Of a stretch of 33,823 nucleotides of DNA, positions 23,263 to 31,067 are shown one piece after another. The stretch is taken from assembly GCF_000337695.1 (NCBI RefSeq), contig NZ_AOIA01000148.1, positions 1 to 33,823 of the forward strand, read 5' to 3'. The position numbers and the translations under genes are program-made. The stretch is from Natronococcus jeotgali DSM 18795. GTDB taxonomy: Archaea; Halobacteriota; Halobacteria; Halobacteriales; Natrialbaceae. The notes beneath the pieces are model-generated. The model saw only the letters and a list, made by a program, of their open reading frames with translations. It did not search any database and had not been told where the DNA came from. The stretch's first letter is position 1. The number at the start of each line of letters is the position of its first letter.

Positions 23263-23958
23263 TTACTCCCGCTCGCCGAACGTCCGCGGCGAGCCCGCAC
23301 GCGGACTCGCCCACTCGACGGCGTTGTGCAGGACCCGCTGGATCGCCTCGTTCTCGTAGATCGGGTACGTCTCGTGGCCCGGGCGGAAATAGAAGATCCG
23401 GCCGTTCCCGCGCCGGTAACAGCAGCCGCTGCGAAACACCTCGCCGCCCTCGAACCAGCTCGTAAAGACCAGGCGGTCGGGCTCGGGGACGTCGAAGGGC
23501 TCGCCGTACATCTCCGTCGTCGGAAGTTCGATCGACTCCTCGAGCCCGTCGGCGATCGGGTGTCCGGGGTCGACGACCCACAGTCGCTCGCGACCGCCGT
23601 CCTCGCGCCACTGGAGGTTACAGGTCGTCCCCATCAGGTGCTTGAAGACCTTCGAGAAGTGTCCCGAGTGGAGGACGATCAGCCCCATCCCCTCCAGAAC
23701 CCGTTCCTGAACTCGGTCGACGACCTCGTCGGCGACCTCGTCGTGGGCGATGTGGCCCCACCACAGCAGGACGTCGGTGGCCTCGAGGACGTCCTCGGTG
23801 AGCCCGTGGTCGGGCTCGTCGAGGGTGGCCGTCCGCACCTCGTGGGCGTCCGCGAAGACGTCCGCGAGCGCCTCGTGGATCCCGTCGGGGTAGACCGCGG
23901 CGGCGTCCTCGTCTTCGCGTTCGTGTCGGAACTCGTTCCAGATCGTGACTGCGACCAT
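23263..23958 (-). CDS. ThuA-like protein (trehalose utilization family)
   Basis: A 231-aa protein of the ThuA family, which has a class I glutamine-amidotransferase-like fold. Visible are [14 protein letters not shown] at the N-terminus, [37 protein letters not shown] (the nucleophile-loop position, where the Cys of amidotransferases is Ser), [29 protein letters not shown] and [15 protein letters not shown]. ThuA proteins act in disaccharide catabolism, often beside Gfo/Idh/MocA dehydrogenases, as here. The exact reaction is unclear. The start is ATG 23958. The gene is divergent from the leader ORF and dehydrogenase. Confidence 0.85.
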   Translation of the reverse strand: MVAVTIWNEFRHEREDEDAAAVYPDGIHEALADVFADAHEVRTATLDEPDHGLTEDVLEATDVLLWWGHIAHDEVADEVVDRVQERVLEGMGLIVLHSGHFSKVFKHLMGTTCNLQWREDGGRERLWVVDPGHPIADGLEESIELPTTEMYGEPFDVPEPDRLVFTSWFEGGEVFRSGCCYRRGNGRIFYFRPGHETYPIYENEAIQRVLHNAVEWASPRAGSPRTFGERE

Positions 23959-24157
23959 CGACGGGTGCTCCCGCCCACAGGTTCTTAGCTGGCCCGGTCG
24001 GTTTCGGCTCCGCCGCGATCAACGGACGATTTCCCGCGACGGAACGTCCCGTTCGGTAGTAACGTCGGAATACCCGTAGTATCTGTCGGTGGTCACACCC
24101 GATGGTACTGTACCGAAGCGTACATGAGCCTCGCCGTACAGATTTCCGGGACACAAT

Positions 24158-24166
24158 ACTTATCTC
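24158..24166 (+). promoter_or_regulatory. TATA box of the leader ORF / dehydrogenase transcript
   Basis: ACTTATCTC with a purine-rich stretch upstream (GGGACACAA). Its centre is about 26 nt upstream of the ATG at 24188, so the transcript should start at that ATG, 89 nt before the dehydrogenase GTG. Confidence 0.55.
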
Positions 24167-24187
24167 AATCGCTGCCCGCGTTCCGGT

Positions 24188-24280
24188 ATGAATTGGAACC
24201 GCGCGCAAACGACGGCGAAATTCGGGGTTTTCGGTACAGAAACTGAGACGACGGGTGAGAAACGGGGGGTTTCTCGGTGA
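24188..24280 (+). CDS. Possible 30-aa leader peptide
   Basis: A 30-codon frame starting at ATG 24188 (MNWNRAQTTAKFGVFG...) and ending at TGA 24278-24280. It overlaps the GTG start of the dehydrogenase by 4 nt (GTGA). The ATG falls at the expected transcript start of the TATA box at 24158-24166. There is no run of one codon that would suggest attenuation. The peptide is basic and Thr-rich, unlike usual haloarchaeal proteins, so it may be a translational coupling device, not a functional protein. Chance cannot be excluded, since a 31-codon frame is common in GC-rich DNA. Confidence 0.4.
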   Translation: MNWNRAQTTAKFGVFGTETETTGEKRGVSR

Positions 24281-25401
24281 TCGAAGCGGACATCGGCGTC
24301 GGCGTCGTCGGTCTCGGCGGGATGGGCCACCTCCACGCCCGAAACGTCGAGGAGTTCGGCGCGGACGTAGTCGCCGGCGCCGACCTCGTCGAGGGACAAC
24401 GGGAGGGGTTCGCCGCCGAGTTCGACGCCGCAACCTACGAGACCCACGAGGGGCTGGTCGCCGACGAGAACGTCGACGCCGTCATCGTAACGACGCCGAA
24501 CCGCTTTCACGAGCCGATCACGGTCGACGCCCTCGAGGCGGGTCGGGACGTCCTCGTGGAGAAACCGCTCGCCCACACCGTAGAGAGCGCGGAGCGAATC
24601 GCCGACGCCGCGGCCGAGGCCGAGGGGATCTGCATGGTCGGGTTCCACAACCGCCACGCCGCCTCGATGGCGATGTTCGACGAGCAACGCGACCGCTTCG
24701 GCGAGCTTACTCACGTCGAGGCCAACTACGTTCGACGGCGCGGGGTGCCCGGCCCCGGCTCGTGGTTCACCGACGCCGACCTGGCCGGCGGCGGCTCGCT
24801 GCTCGACATCGGCGTCCACGCGATCGACCTCGCGCTGTACGCGATGGACTTCCCCGAAGTCGTCGAGGTCAGCGGCGTCGCCCGCTCGACGTTCGGGATG
24901 GACGACGACTACGCCGACCCCGACGGGTTCGGCGACGCCTGGGACGGAACGGCCGAGTCCTACGAGGTCGACGACTCCGTCAGCGCCTTCGTTCGCTGCG
25001 AGGACGGACGGACGATCGCGCTCGAGGCCGCCTGGGCGACCAACCGCGAGCCGAGCATGGACTTCCGCGTGCGAGGTACCGACGCGGGCGCCCAGTTCGA
25101 CATCGGCGCGACGGACATGGAGATCCTCGAGGCCGGCACCGCGGGCTGTGACCACTACGCCGACGTCAGTCTCACCGGCGACGCCTCGCTGACGGGTCAC
25201 CAGGAACAGGACGCCCGATTCCTCGAGACGGTCGCCGCGGGCGTCGAGCCCGAGACGAACACCGTCGAGGAGGCGCTGACCGTCCAGCGCGTGATCGACG
25301 CGATCTACCGCTCGAGCGAGACGGGCCGCGCACAGCGCATCGAGACCCCCGAACTCGACGACCGCGAGGCCGAACTCGAGGCGACCCAGCGAAGCGACTG
25401 A
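24277..25401 (+). CDS. Gfo/Idh/MocA family oxidoreductase
   Basis: A 374-aa NAD(P)-dependent sugar dehydrogenase. The Rossmann fingerprint is VGVVGLGGMGHLHARN (residues 8-23), TTPNRFHEP follows, and the signature EKP is at 95-97 with Lys96 as the likely catalytic lysine. The C-terminal domain has LLDIGVHAIDLALY, where Asp and His are the usual proton-relay positions. The substrate may be myo-inositol, a hexose or a disaccharide; the divergent ThuA gene suggests a keto-sugar pathway. The start is GTG 24277, overlapping the possible leader ORF. It converges with the acyl-CoA synthetase, with 20 nt between stops. Confidence 0.9.
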   Translation: MIEADIGVGVVGLGGMGHLHARNVEEFGADVVAGADLVEGQREGFAAEFDAATYETHEGLVADENVDAVIVTTPNRFHEPITVDALEAGRDVLVEKPLAHTVESAERIADAAAEAEGICMVGFHNRHAASMAMFDEQRDRFGELTHVEANYVRRRGVPGPGSWFTDADLAGGGSLLDIGVHAIDLALYAMDFPEVVEVSGVARSTFGMDDDYADPDGFGDAWDGTAESYEVDDSVSAFVRCEDGRTIALEAAWATNREPSMDFRVRGTDAGAQFDIGATDMEILEAGTAGCDHYADVSLTGDASLTGHQEQDARFLETVAAGVEPETNTVEEALTVQRVIDAIYRSSETGRAQRIETPELDDREAELEATQRSD

Positions 25402-25421
25402 CGGGTCGATTCCGAGCGTTC

Positions 25422-27107
25422 TCAGGCCGTTTCGGTTGCGTCCGCCTCCTCGACTGCGTCGTCCTGTAGTTCGGTCCGTCGGATCTTTCCGGTCACCGTC
25501 TTCGGGAGCTCCTCGCGGAACTCGATCTCGCGGGGGTACTCGTGGGCCGAGAGCTCCTCGCGGACGTAGGTCTTGATGTCCTCTTTTACCGCCTCGGAGG
25601 GCTCCGTTCCCTCGCTGGGGACGACGTAGGCCTTGACGATCGTCCCGCGCTGGCGGTCGGGTTTGGGAACGACTGCTCCTTCAGCGACGGCCTCGTGTTC
25701 GCCCAGCGAGCTCTCGACCTCGAAGGGACCGATCCGGTACCCAGAGGAGATGATGACGTCGTCGGCCCGTCCCTCGAACCAGAAGTAGCCGTCCTCGTCC
25801 TTGTGGGCCAGATCGCCCGAGAGGTACCACTCACCATCGGGGCCGTCGACGAAGCAATCCCGGGTCTTCTCGGGTTTCCGCCAGTACTCGGCGAAGAAAC
25901 AGGGGTAGTCGCCACGCTGGGCAATCTCGCCGGTCTCGCCCGGTTCGAGTACCTCTCCCGTCTCGGGGTCGACGATGTCGGCGGTGATTCCGGGAAGCGG
26001 TTTTCCCATGCTGCCGGGCCGCAGCTCCATCGCCGGGTAGTTGTTGATGATCATGTTGCCCGTCTCGGTCTGGCCGTAGGTGTCGTGGACGGTCACGCCG
26101 AGGACGTCCTCGCCCCACTCGACGACGCCCGCCGAGAGCGGTTCGCCGATCGAGAGCGCGTGACGCAGATCGAGATCGCAGCCCTCGAGGACGCCCTCGT
26201 TCTCCCGGAGCATCCGGTAGGCCGTCGGGACGCTGAACAACACCGTGATCGGGTACTCGTCGAGCAGGTCGGCCCAGGTCTCGGGATCGAACTCGCCCTC
26301 GTACGTGAACAGTTCGGTCCCCCAGAACCACGCGCCCAGGGTGTTGATCGGTCCGGTGAGCCAGCCCAGGTCGCCGGTCGACCAGTAGACGTCGTCCTCG
26401 CGGAGGTCGGCCGCAAAGCGCTGGGTCGCCGCGACCCCCGTTACCCAGCGGTGTTTGTGCAACACGCCCTTCGCCGGCCCCGTCGTCCCGCTCGTGTAGT
26501 ACAGCAGGGCGTCGTCCTCGCCGCCCGTCCGGGCGGTGTCGTACTCGGGGTCGGCCTCCGCGAGCGCGTCCTCGAGGTCGATCCGCTCGCCGACTCCCTC
26601 ACTCCGATCGACGACGAGGACGTGCTCGACCGACGGCGCCTCGGAGAGGGCGTCCTCGACGGTCTCGAGGTTGTCGCTCGTCGTCACGACGACGGAAGCG
26701 TCACAGTCGTCGAGCCGATAGGAGATCCCGTCGGGTCCGAACCGTTCGTTGACCCCGCCGAAGACGGCGCCGCGCTTGAGCGTTCCCACCAGCGCGATGT
26801 AGTGTTCGGGAATCCGAGGCATGTAGGAGAACACCCGTTCGCCCCGTTCGATCCCGCACTCCTCGAGGACGTTCGCGAACCGGTTCGTTCGCTCGGCCAG
26901 CTCCTCGAACGTGAGGGTGCGTGACTCGCCGTCGACGCCGACCTGTCGGAGCGCGATCCGATCCCCGCCCGCGACGTGGCGGTCGCAAACCTCGTGGGCG
27001 ACGTTGATCTCCTCGGGAGCGTCCCAGTCGGCCTCGGTGTAGATATCCGTCCAGTCGAACGATTCGCGGGCCGCCTCGTAGCTCTCGAGATTGTAGCCTT
27101 CCGCCAT
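25422..27107 (-). CDS. AMP-forming acyl-CoA synthetase (Acs-like)
   Basis: A 561-aa ANL-superfamily enzyme that activates a carboxylate with ATP to an acyl-AMP and then a CoA thioester. The A3 P-loop LLYYTSGTTGPAKGV, A5 HDTYGQTETG, A7 WYLSGDLAHKDEDGYFWFEGRADDVI (adenosine ribose Asp), A8 hinge SSGYRIGPFEVES and A10 LPKTVTGKIRR (catalytic Lys) are all present. The order and the N-terminal VDGESRTLTFEELAERTNRFANVL resemble acetyl/propionyl-CoA synthetases and medium-chain enzymes; substrate chain length is not decided. TATA box and start agree at ATG 27107. It may feed the methylaspartate cycle, which is inference. Confidence 0.88.
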   Translation of the reverse strand: MAEGYNLESYEAARESFDWTDIYTEADWDAPEEINVAHEVCDRHVAGGDRIALRQVGVDGESRTLTFEELAERTNRFANVLEECGIERGERVFSYMPRIPEHYIALVGTLKRGAVFGGVNERFGPDGISYRLDDCDASVVVTTSDNLETVEDALSEAPSVEHVLVVDRSEGVGERIDLEDALAEADPEYDTARTGGEDDALLYYTSGTTGPAKGVLHKHRWVTGVAATQRFAADLREDDVYWSTGDLGWLTGPINTLGAWFWGTELFTYEGEFDPETWADLLDEYPITVLFSVPTAYRMLRENEGVLEGCDLDLRHALSIGEPLSAGVVEWGEDVLGVTVHDTYGQTETGNMIINNYPAMELRPGSMGKPLPGITADIVDPETGEVLEPGETGEIAQRGDYPCFFAEYWRKPEKTRDCFVDGPDGEWYLSGDLAHKDEDGYFWFEGRADDVIISSGYRIGPFEVESSLGEHEAVAEGAVVPKPDRQRGTIVKAYVVPSEGTEPSEAVKEDIKTYVREELSAHEYPREIEFREELPKTVTGKIRRTELQDDAVEEADATETA

Positions 27108-27130
27108 GTGTTATCAACTAACAACTGACA

Positions 27131-27138
27131 GTATAACT
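27131..27138 (-). promoter_or_regulatory. TATA box of the acyl-CoA synthetase
   Basis: Minus strand AGTTATAC is about 27 nt upstream of ATG 27107. Two GTTATC words (plus strand, 27110-27115 and 27139-27144) flank it and could be regulator contacts; the latter is speculation. Confidence 0.6.
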
Positions 27139-27239
27139 GTTATCCCGATCCGGCGGACGGAGCCGTGGCTGGCTCCTGTCGTCGGTGGGACTCGAGAACA
27201 CGAGAAGAACGGTAAACGGCGGACCGAACGGCGGTTCGC

Positions 27240-27971
27240 TTATATGACTTCCTCGAAGTCGTGGTGACCGTGGATGTCGACGCCCTCCTCGGTGATCTCA
27301 CAGAGGAACACGCCGTTGCCGGAGCCGGTGTCGCGTTCGGCGGCGGACTTGATGCTGCGCGCGGCGACGGTCTTGGCCTCGTCGTTGGACATGTCGTCCT
27401 CGTAGGCCTGCTCTAAGTGACCGTAGGCCAGCTGCATCCCGGAGCCGGTGACGGTGTAGTCGTCCTCCATGACGCCGCCGGCGGGGTCGATGCTGTAGAC
27501 GTGGCTGCCCTCGGCGTCGACGCCGCCCAGGATCGGGTGGATGGCGAAGAACGGACCGCCGCGGGCGAAGTTCCCGGCGAGCGTCGCGAGCGCATCCATG
27601 CTCATGTGCTCGCCGCGGCGGGCCTCGTAGAGGTTGACCTCGGCGCGGAGACTCGAGATGAACGACTGGGCGCCGCCGACGCTGCCGACCATCGTCAGCG
27701 CGGCCGTGGGGTGGATCTGCTCGACCTTCTGGACGTTCTTGTTCGAGACGAACCGGCCGCCGAGGCTGGCGCGCATGTCCGTCGCGATGACGACGCCGTC
27801 GGCGGTCGTGATGCCGATCGTGGTCGTCCCGGTCTTGTTGACGTTGTCGAGGTCGGCGGTCGAGAGGTCGTTTCGCGGTAGCGAGCCGACTTCGGGCTCG
27901 TAGGGGTTCGTCTCGGCCGATAGCTGCTCGCTCGTTCGGGAAAAGTCCGAGTCGTGAGTAGGCGTACGCAT
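27240..27971 (-). CDS. psmB: Proteasome beta subunit
   Basis: A 243-aa catalytic subunit of the 20S proteasome. A 48-residue propeptide ends at NKTG, and the mature enzyme starts at Thr49 (TTTIGITTADGVVIATDMRAS), the N-terminal nucleophile. The Asp and Lys partners lie in ATDMRAS and downstream (RFVSNKNVQKVEQI). The later GSGM and SGNG motifs are the usual Ntn-hydrolase elements. It assembles with alpha subunits and degrades proteins delivered by PAN. The start is ATG 27971, with a TATA box 27 nt upstream. Haloarchaea often have two beta or alpha paralogues, so the exact number is not given. Confidence 0.95.
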   Translation of the reverse strand: MRTPTHDSDFSRTSEQLSAETNPYEPEVGSLPRNDLSTADLDNVNKTGTTTIGITTADGVVIATDMRASLGGRFVSNKNVQKVEQIHPTAALTMVGSVGGAQSFISSLRAEVNLYEARRGEHMSMDALATLAGNFARGGPFFAIHPILGGVDAEGSHVYSIDPAGGVMEDDYTVTGSGMQLAYGHLEQAYEDDMSNDEAKTVAARSIKSAAERDTGSGNGVFLCEITEEGVDIHGHHDFEEVI

Positions 27972-27993
27972 TGACCGAAAGTTACGGCCGGGA

Positions 27994-28003
27994 CCATATA
28001 AAA
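27994..28003 (-). promoter_or_regulatory. TATA box of psmB
   Basis: Minus strand TTTTATATGG, centred 27 nt upstream of ATG 27971; a near-consensus strong haloarchaeal promoter for a leaderless mRNA. Confidence 0.8.
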
Positions 28004-28102
28004 CATCGGCGGTAACAACCCTCGTTTCCGGTACCGGCGGTTCCTCGGCGCCGCCGCTCGAGAACGGGAGACGGCGCCGTCGGGCGGAAAACGATCCTCA
28101 GT

Positions 28103-28276
28103 TCACTCTTGGCTGACGTCGTCGTAGGCCTCGCCGACGGTTTCGATCACGCGGTGGATCGGGAGGGTGTAGCCGGCCTGGCGGGTCGCCATCGCGAGCG
28201 GCATCACGAAGATGCCGACGACGATGCTGAGTTGGTACAGTGCGAACAGCGTCGCGTGGTACGCGCGGGTTTTCAT
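28103..28276 (-). CDS. 57-aa conserved-looking membrane protein
   Basis: A reading frame too short for a 60-aa cut-off. It begins MKTRAYHATLFALYQLSIVV, continues with one hydrophobic helix (LFALYQLSIVVGIFVMPLAMA), then RQAGYTLPIHRVIETVGEAYDD and a short end. The single helix and charged, acidic C-terminus suggest a small inner-membrane protein with its tail in the cytoplasm. The gene has a near-consensus TATA box (28305-28314) and a leader of only a few nucleotides. A 141-aa frame on the same strand (28098-28529) is out of phase and has basic, Arg-rich composition, so it is rejected. The function is unknown. Confidence 0.75.
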   Translation of the reverse strand: MKTRAYHATLFALYQLSIVVGIFVMPLAMATRQAGYTLPIHRVIETVGEAYDDVSQE

Positions 28277-28304
28277 CGGCGTTCACCCGTTGGGAGACCG
28301 AGGT

Positions 28305-28314
28305 AGTATATAAG
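28305..28314 (-). promoter_or_regulatory. TATA box of the 57-aa membrane protein
   Basis: Minus strand ACTTATATAC, about 33 nt upstream of ATG 28276, which leaves a leader of roughly 7 nt. Confidence 0.7.
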
Positions 28315-28560
28315 TGTTCCTGCCGAGCGGAGAGTATAATGGTCGTTCGTTCGGGATCGGGTCGACGCAGTCTTGCGATTAAAGCTGACTTGAATATCGA
28401 CCAACCGAGTGTGCCTCGAGGTCGGGATTCGACTATCCTGGGTCGAATCGATCCGGCCGATTCTCGTAACGTATCGGGATTATCGGCTTCCCGTGCGCGC
28501 CGTCGGCTCCGGACGACCCGGAACCGCAAAGCAAGAAACCCCCCGGACCGACCATCCGGT

Positions 28561-28914
28561 ATGGGAAACTACCTCGTCGCGATGGAAGCAGCGTGGCTGG
28601 TGCGTGACGTCGACGAGATCGACGACGCGATCGGCGTCGCGGTCAGCGAAGCGGGCAAGCGACTCAACAACGAGGGGCTCGACTACGTCGAGGTCGAAGT
28701 CGGCGCGACGGGCTGTCCGGCCTGTGGCGAACCGTTCGACTCGGCGTTCGTCGCGGCCGATACCGCCCTCGTCGGACTCGCCCTCGAGATGGAAGTGTAC
28801 AACGCCGACAGCGAGGAACACGCCTCCCGGATCGCAAAGAGCGAGGTCGGGGGCGCCCTGCGGGACGTCCCGCTGTCGGTCGTCGAAATCGTCGAGACGC
28901 CCGAGGACGAGTAG
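28561..28914 (+). CDS. DUF555 (UPF0212) archaeal protein
   Basis: A 117-aa protein with the family N-terminus MGNYLVAMEAAWLVRDVDEIDDAIGVAVSEAGKRLN, then VEVGATGCPACGEPFDSAFVAADTALVGLALEMEVYNADSEEHA. C-P-A-C is a zinc or redox site. The family is conserved across euryarchaea and its function is unknown. The start ATG 28561 is fixed by that N-terminus; the longer frame from 28240 runs through the intergenic region and is rejected. 99 nt separate it from the HTH-CBS regulator on the same strand. Confidence 0.9.
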   Translation: MGNYLVAMEAAWLVRDVDEIDDAIGVAVSEAGKRLNNEGLDYVEVEVGATGCPACGEPFDSAFVAADTALVGLALEMEVYNADSEEHASRIAKSEVGGALRDVPLSVVEIVETPEDE

Positions 28915-29013
28915 CCGCGACCGCGTCCGCGAGCGACGTCGCGGGCGTCTCCTCTCTCGTGTCCGTCGATCACCACCCAAACACCTTTCTATAACCCTTA
29001 GTTATTGGATCGT

Positions 29014-29553
29014 ATGGAGCTACCGACGCCCGCGGACCTGCGCCAGCGCCGTACCGAACTCGGGTTGACCCAGAGCGAGCTCGCCGAGACCGCCGAGGTC
29101 TCCCAGCCCCTGATCGCCCGGATCGAGGGCGGCGACGTCGACCCGCGGCTCTCGACGCTGCGGCGGATCGTCAACGCCCTCGAGACCGCCGAGAGCGACG
29201 TCGTCCGCGCCGAGGACCTGATGAACGAGGCGGTCGTCAGCGTCGCCCCCGACGAGCCCGTCAAGGAGGCCGCCCGGAAGATGGAGGAGGAGGCGTACTC
29301 CCAGCTCGCGGTGATCCAGGACGGAATCCCGGTCGGGTCGATCAGCCAGAGCGGCCTCGTCCACCTCGACTCCGAGGCCCGCGACGAGCCGATCGAAGGG
29401 CACATGAGCGAGAGCTTTCCGACCGTCTCGAAGGACGCGACGTTAGACGAGATCAGCAACCTGCTCGAGCACTACAAGGCCGTGATGATTACCGAAGCCG
29501 GCGAGACGGTCGGGATCATCACCGAGGCCGACGTCGCCGCGCGGTTCTCCTGA
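29014..29553 (+). CDS. XRE-type HTH and CBS-pair transcriptional regulator
   Basis: A 179-aa protein. The N-terminal XRE HTH (about 7-60) reads LRQRRTELGLTQSELAETAEVSQPLIARIEGGDVDPRLSTLRRIVNAL. A tandem CBS pair follows: VRAEDLMNEAVVSVAPDEPVKEAARKMEEEAYSQLAVIQDGIPVGSISQSG, then IEGHMSESFPTVSKDATLDEISNLLEHYKAVMITEAGETVGIITEADVAARFS. The CBS pair should bind an adenine nucleotide and alter DNA binding; the target is unknown. The start ATG 29014 is preferred over TTG 29005, with a TTCTATAAC box at 28987-28995. The urt operon converges on it, with 36 nt between stops; no link is shown. Confidence 0.88.
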   Translation: MELPTPADLRQRRTELGLTQSELAETAEVSQPLIARIEGGDVDPRLSTLRRIVNALETAESDVVRAEDLMNEAVVSVAPDEPVKEAARKMEEEAYSQLAVIQDGIPVGSISQSGLVHLDSEARDEPIEGHMSESFPTVSKDATLDEISNLLEHYKAVMITEAGETVGIITEADVAARFS

Positions 29554-29589
29554 GTCGACGGTTCGTCCGACGACTCGAGGCGAGCCGAC

Positions 29590-30288
29590 TCAGACCGCGA
29601 GGTACTCAGTGACCGCTTCCCGCGAGTCGAGCCGGTCGCCCTCGAGTTCGTCGACGATCGTTCCCTTGTCGATGGCGTAACAGCGTTCGGCGAGGTGCTG
29701 GACGACGTGGAGGTTCTGCTCGACGAACAGGATCGTCGTTCCCAGCTCCTCGTTGACCCGTCGGAGATTCCGCGTGACGTCCTGGACGATCGAGGGCTGG
29801 ACACCCTCGGACGGTTCGTCGAGCAGGAGGAGTTCGGGGTTGCCGACGAGCGCGCGGCCGATCGCGAGCATCTGCTGTTGGCCGCCGCTCATCGTCCCGG
29901 CTTCCTGGTCGCGACGTTCCTCGAGAATCGGGAAGTAGTCGTAGACGGCCTCGTACTGCAGTCGGTCGTCGCCTTCGTTGATCGTCTCGCCGATCCGCAG
30001 GTTCTCCGCGACCGTGAGCTCCGGAAAGACGTCCCGTCCCTGCGGAATGTATCCCATCCCGCGGCGAGCCCGGACGTCAGCCGGCTCGTCGGTGACGTCC
30101 GTCCCGTCGAACCGAATCCGTCCGTCGTCGACCTCGAGCAGACCCATGACGGCCTTGACGAGCGTCGTCTTGCCGACGCCGTTTTTGCCCATGATTCCGA
30201 CGATCTCTCCCGCGTCGACGTCGACGTCGACGCCGCGGAGGATCGGCGTCTTACCGTACGACGCGTGCAGGTCCGTGAGTTCGAGCAT
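29590..30288 (-). CDS. urtE: Urea/amide ABC transporter ATPase UrtE (LivF-like)
   Basis: A 232-aa ATPase. Walker A GKNGVGKTT is at 34-42, Q-loop Gln83, signature MSGGQ 133-137, Walker B LLLLDEP 153-159, and FVEQNL replaces the switch His as in LivF/UrtE. The GKNGVGKTTL and KAVMGLLE wording is closer to UrtE than to LivF. It powers uptake with UrtD. The ATG 30288 overlaps the UrtD stop by 1 nt (TGATG), so it is the last gene of a tightly coupled operon. It is downstream of urtD in the usual order. Confidence 0.85.
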   Translation of the reverse strand: MLELTDLHASYGKTPILRGVDVDVDAGEIVGIMGKNGVGKTTLVKAVMGLLEVDDGRIRFDGTDVTDEPADVRARRGMGYIPQGRDVFPELTVAENLRIGETINEGDDRLQYEAVYDYFPILEERRDQEAGTMSGGQQQMLAIGRALVGNPELLLLDEPSEGVQPSIVQDVTRNLRRVNEELGTTILFVEQNLHVVQHLAERCYAIDKGTIVDELEGDRLDSREAVTEYLAV

Positions 30289-31067
30289 CAGCGATCCTCC
30301 CCCAGGTAGATCCGCTTCACTTCGGGATCGGTCCTGATCTCCTCGATCGAGCCCTCCCGGAAGATCGAGCCCCCGTCGAGGACCGTGACGCGATCCGCGA
30401 TCGTTTCGACGAAGTCGATGTCGTGTTCGATGACGATCACCGCGACGCCGTCGTCGTCGGCGATCTCCCGCAACAGGTCGGCGATGTCTGCGGTCTCCTC
30501 GACCGAGAGGCCGGCGACGGGCTCGTCCAGCAACAGCAGGTTCGGCTCCATCGCCATCGCCATCCCGATCTCGAGCCGCTGTTGCTGGCCGTGGGAGAGT
30601 TCTCCGGCGACGGTCTCCCGTTCGGCGAGCAGGTCGAAGCGCTCGAGGATCTCGCGCGTGCGGGCGTCGAAGGCGTCGGGCTCGACGACCCGCTGGAGCG
30701 GGATCCGCAGGTTCCCCGCGACGGTCAGTCCCTCGTAGACGCTCGGCACCTGGAACTTCATGCTGATCCCGCGGTCGACCCGCTCGTGAGACGGCAGCCC
30801 CGTGATGTCGGCGCCGTCGTAGTAGATCTTCCCGGCGGTCGGCTCGAGCCGACCCGTGAGCAGATCGAGGAACGTGCTCTTACCGGCCCCGTTGGGACCG
30901 ATGAGACAGCGCAGCTCGCCCGCCTCGAGGGCAAAGTCGACGTCGTCGGTCGCGGTGAGTCCGCCGAACGCTTTGCGCAGGCCGCGCGTCTGCAGGATCC
31001 GCGAGGAGTCCGGACCGGTCTCGTCGACCGCCGGCGCGGTTTTGACGGTGGGGTCGCTCGTCGCCAT
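30288..31067 (-). CDS. urtD: Urea/amide ABC transporter ATPase UrtD (LivG-like)
   Basis: A 259-aa ATPase. Walker A GPNGAGKST is at 57-65, signature LSHGQ 157-161, Walker B LLLLDEP 177-183, with VIVIEHDIDFVETIADRVTVLDGG as the LivG-type switch His and C-terminus. FLDLLTGRLEPTAGKI and GISMKFQVPSVYEGLTV resemble UrtD. The 25-residue N-terminal extension (ATSDPTVKTAPAVDETG) is probably disordered. The start is ATG 31067, overlapping the urtC stop by 1 nt (TGATG). The same frame continues open to 32192, but that part is out of frame with urtC and not coding. Confidence 0.88.
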   Translation of the reverse strand: MATSDPTVKTAPAVDETGPDSSRILQTRGLRKAFGGLTATDDVDFALEAGELRCLIGPNGAGKSTFLDLLTGRLEPTAGKIYYDGADITGLPSHERVDRGISMKFQVPSVYEGLTVAGNLRIPLQRVVEPDAFDARTREILERFDLLAERETVAGELSHGQQQRLEIGMAMAMEPNLLLLDEPVAGLSVEETADIADLLREIADDDGVAVIVIEHDIDFVETIADRVTVLDGGSIFREGSIEEIRTDPEVKRIYLGEDR

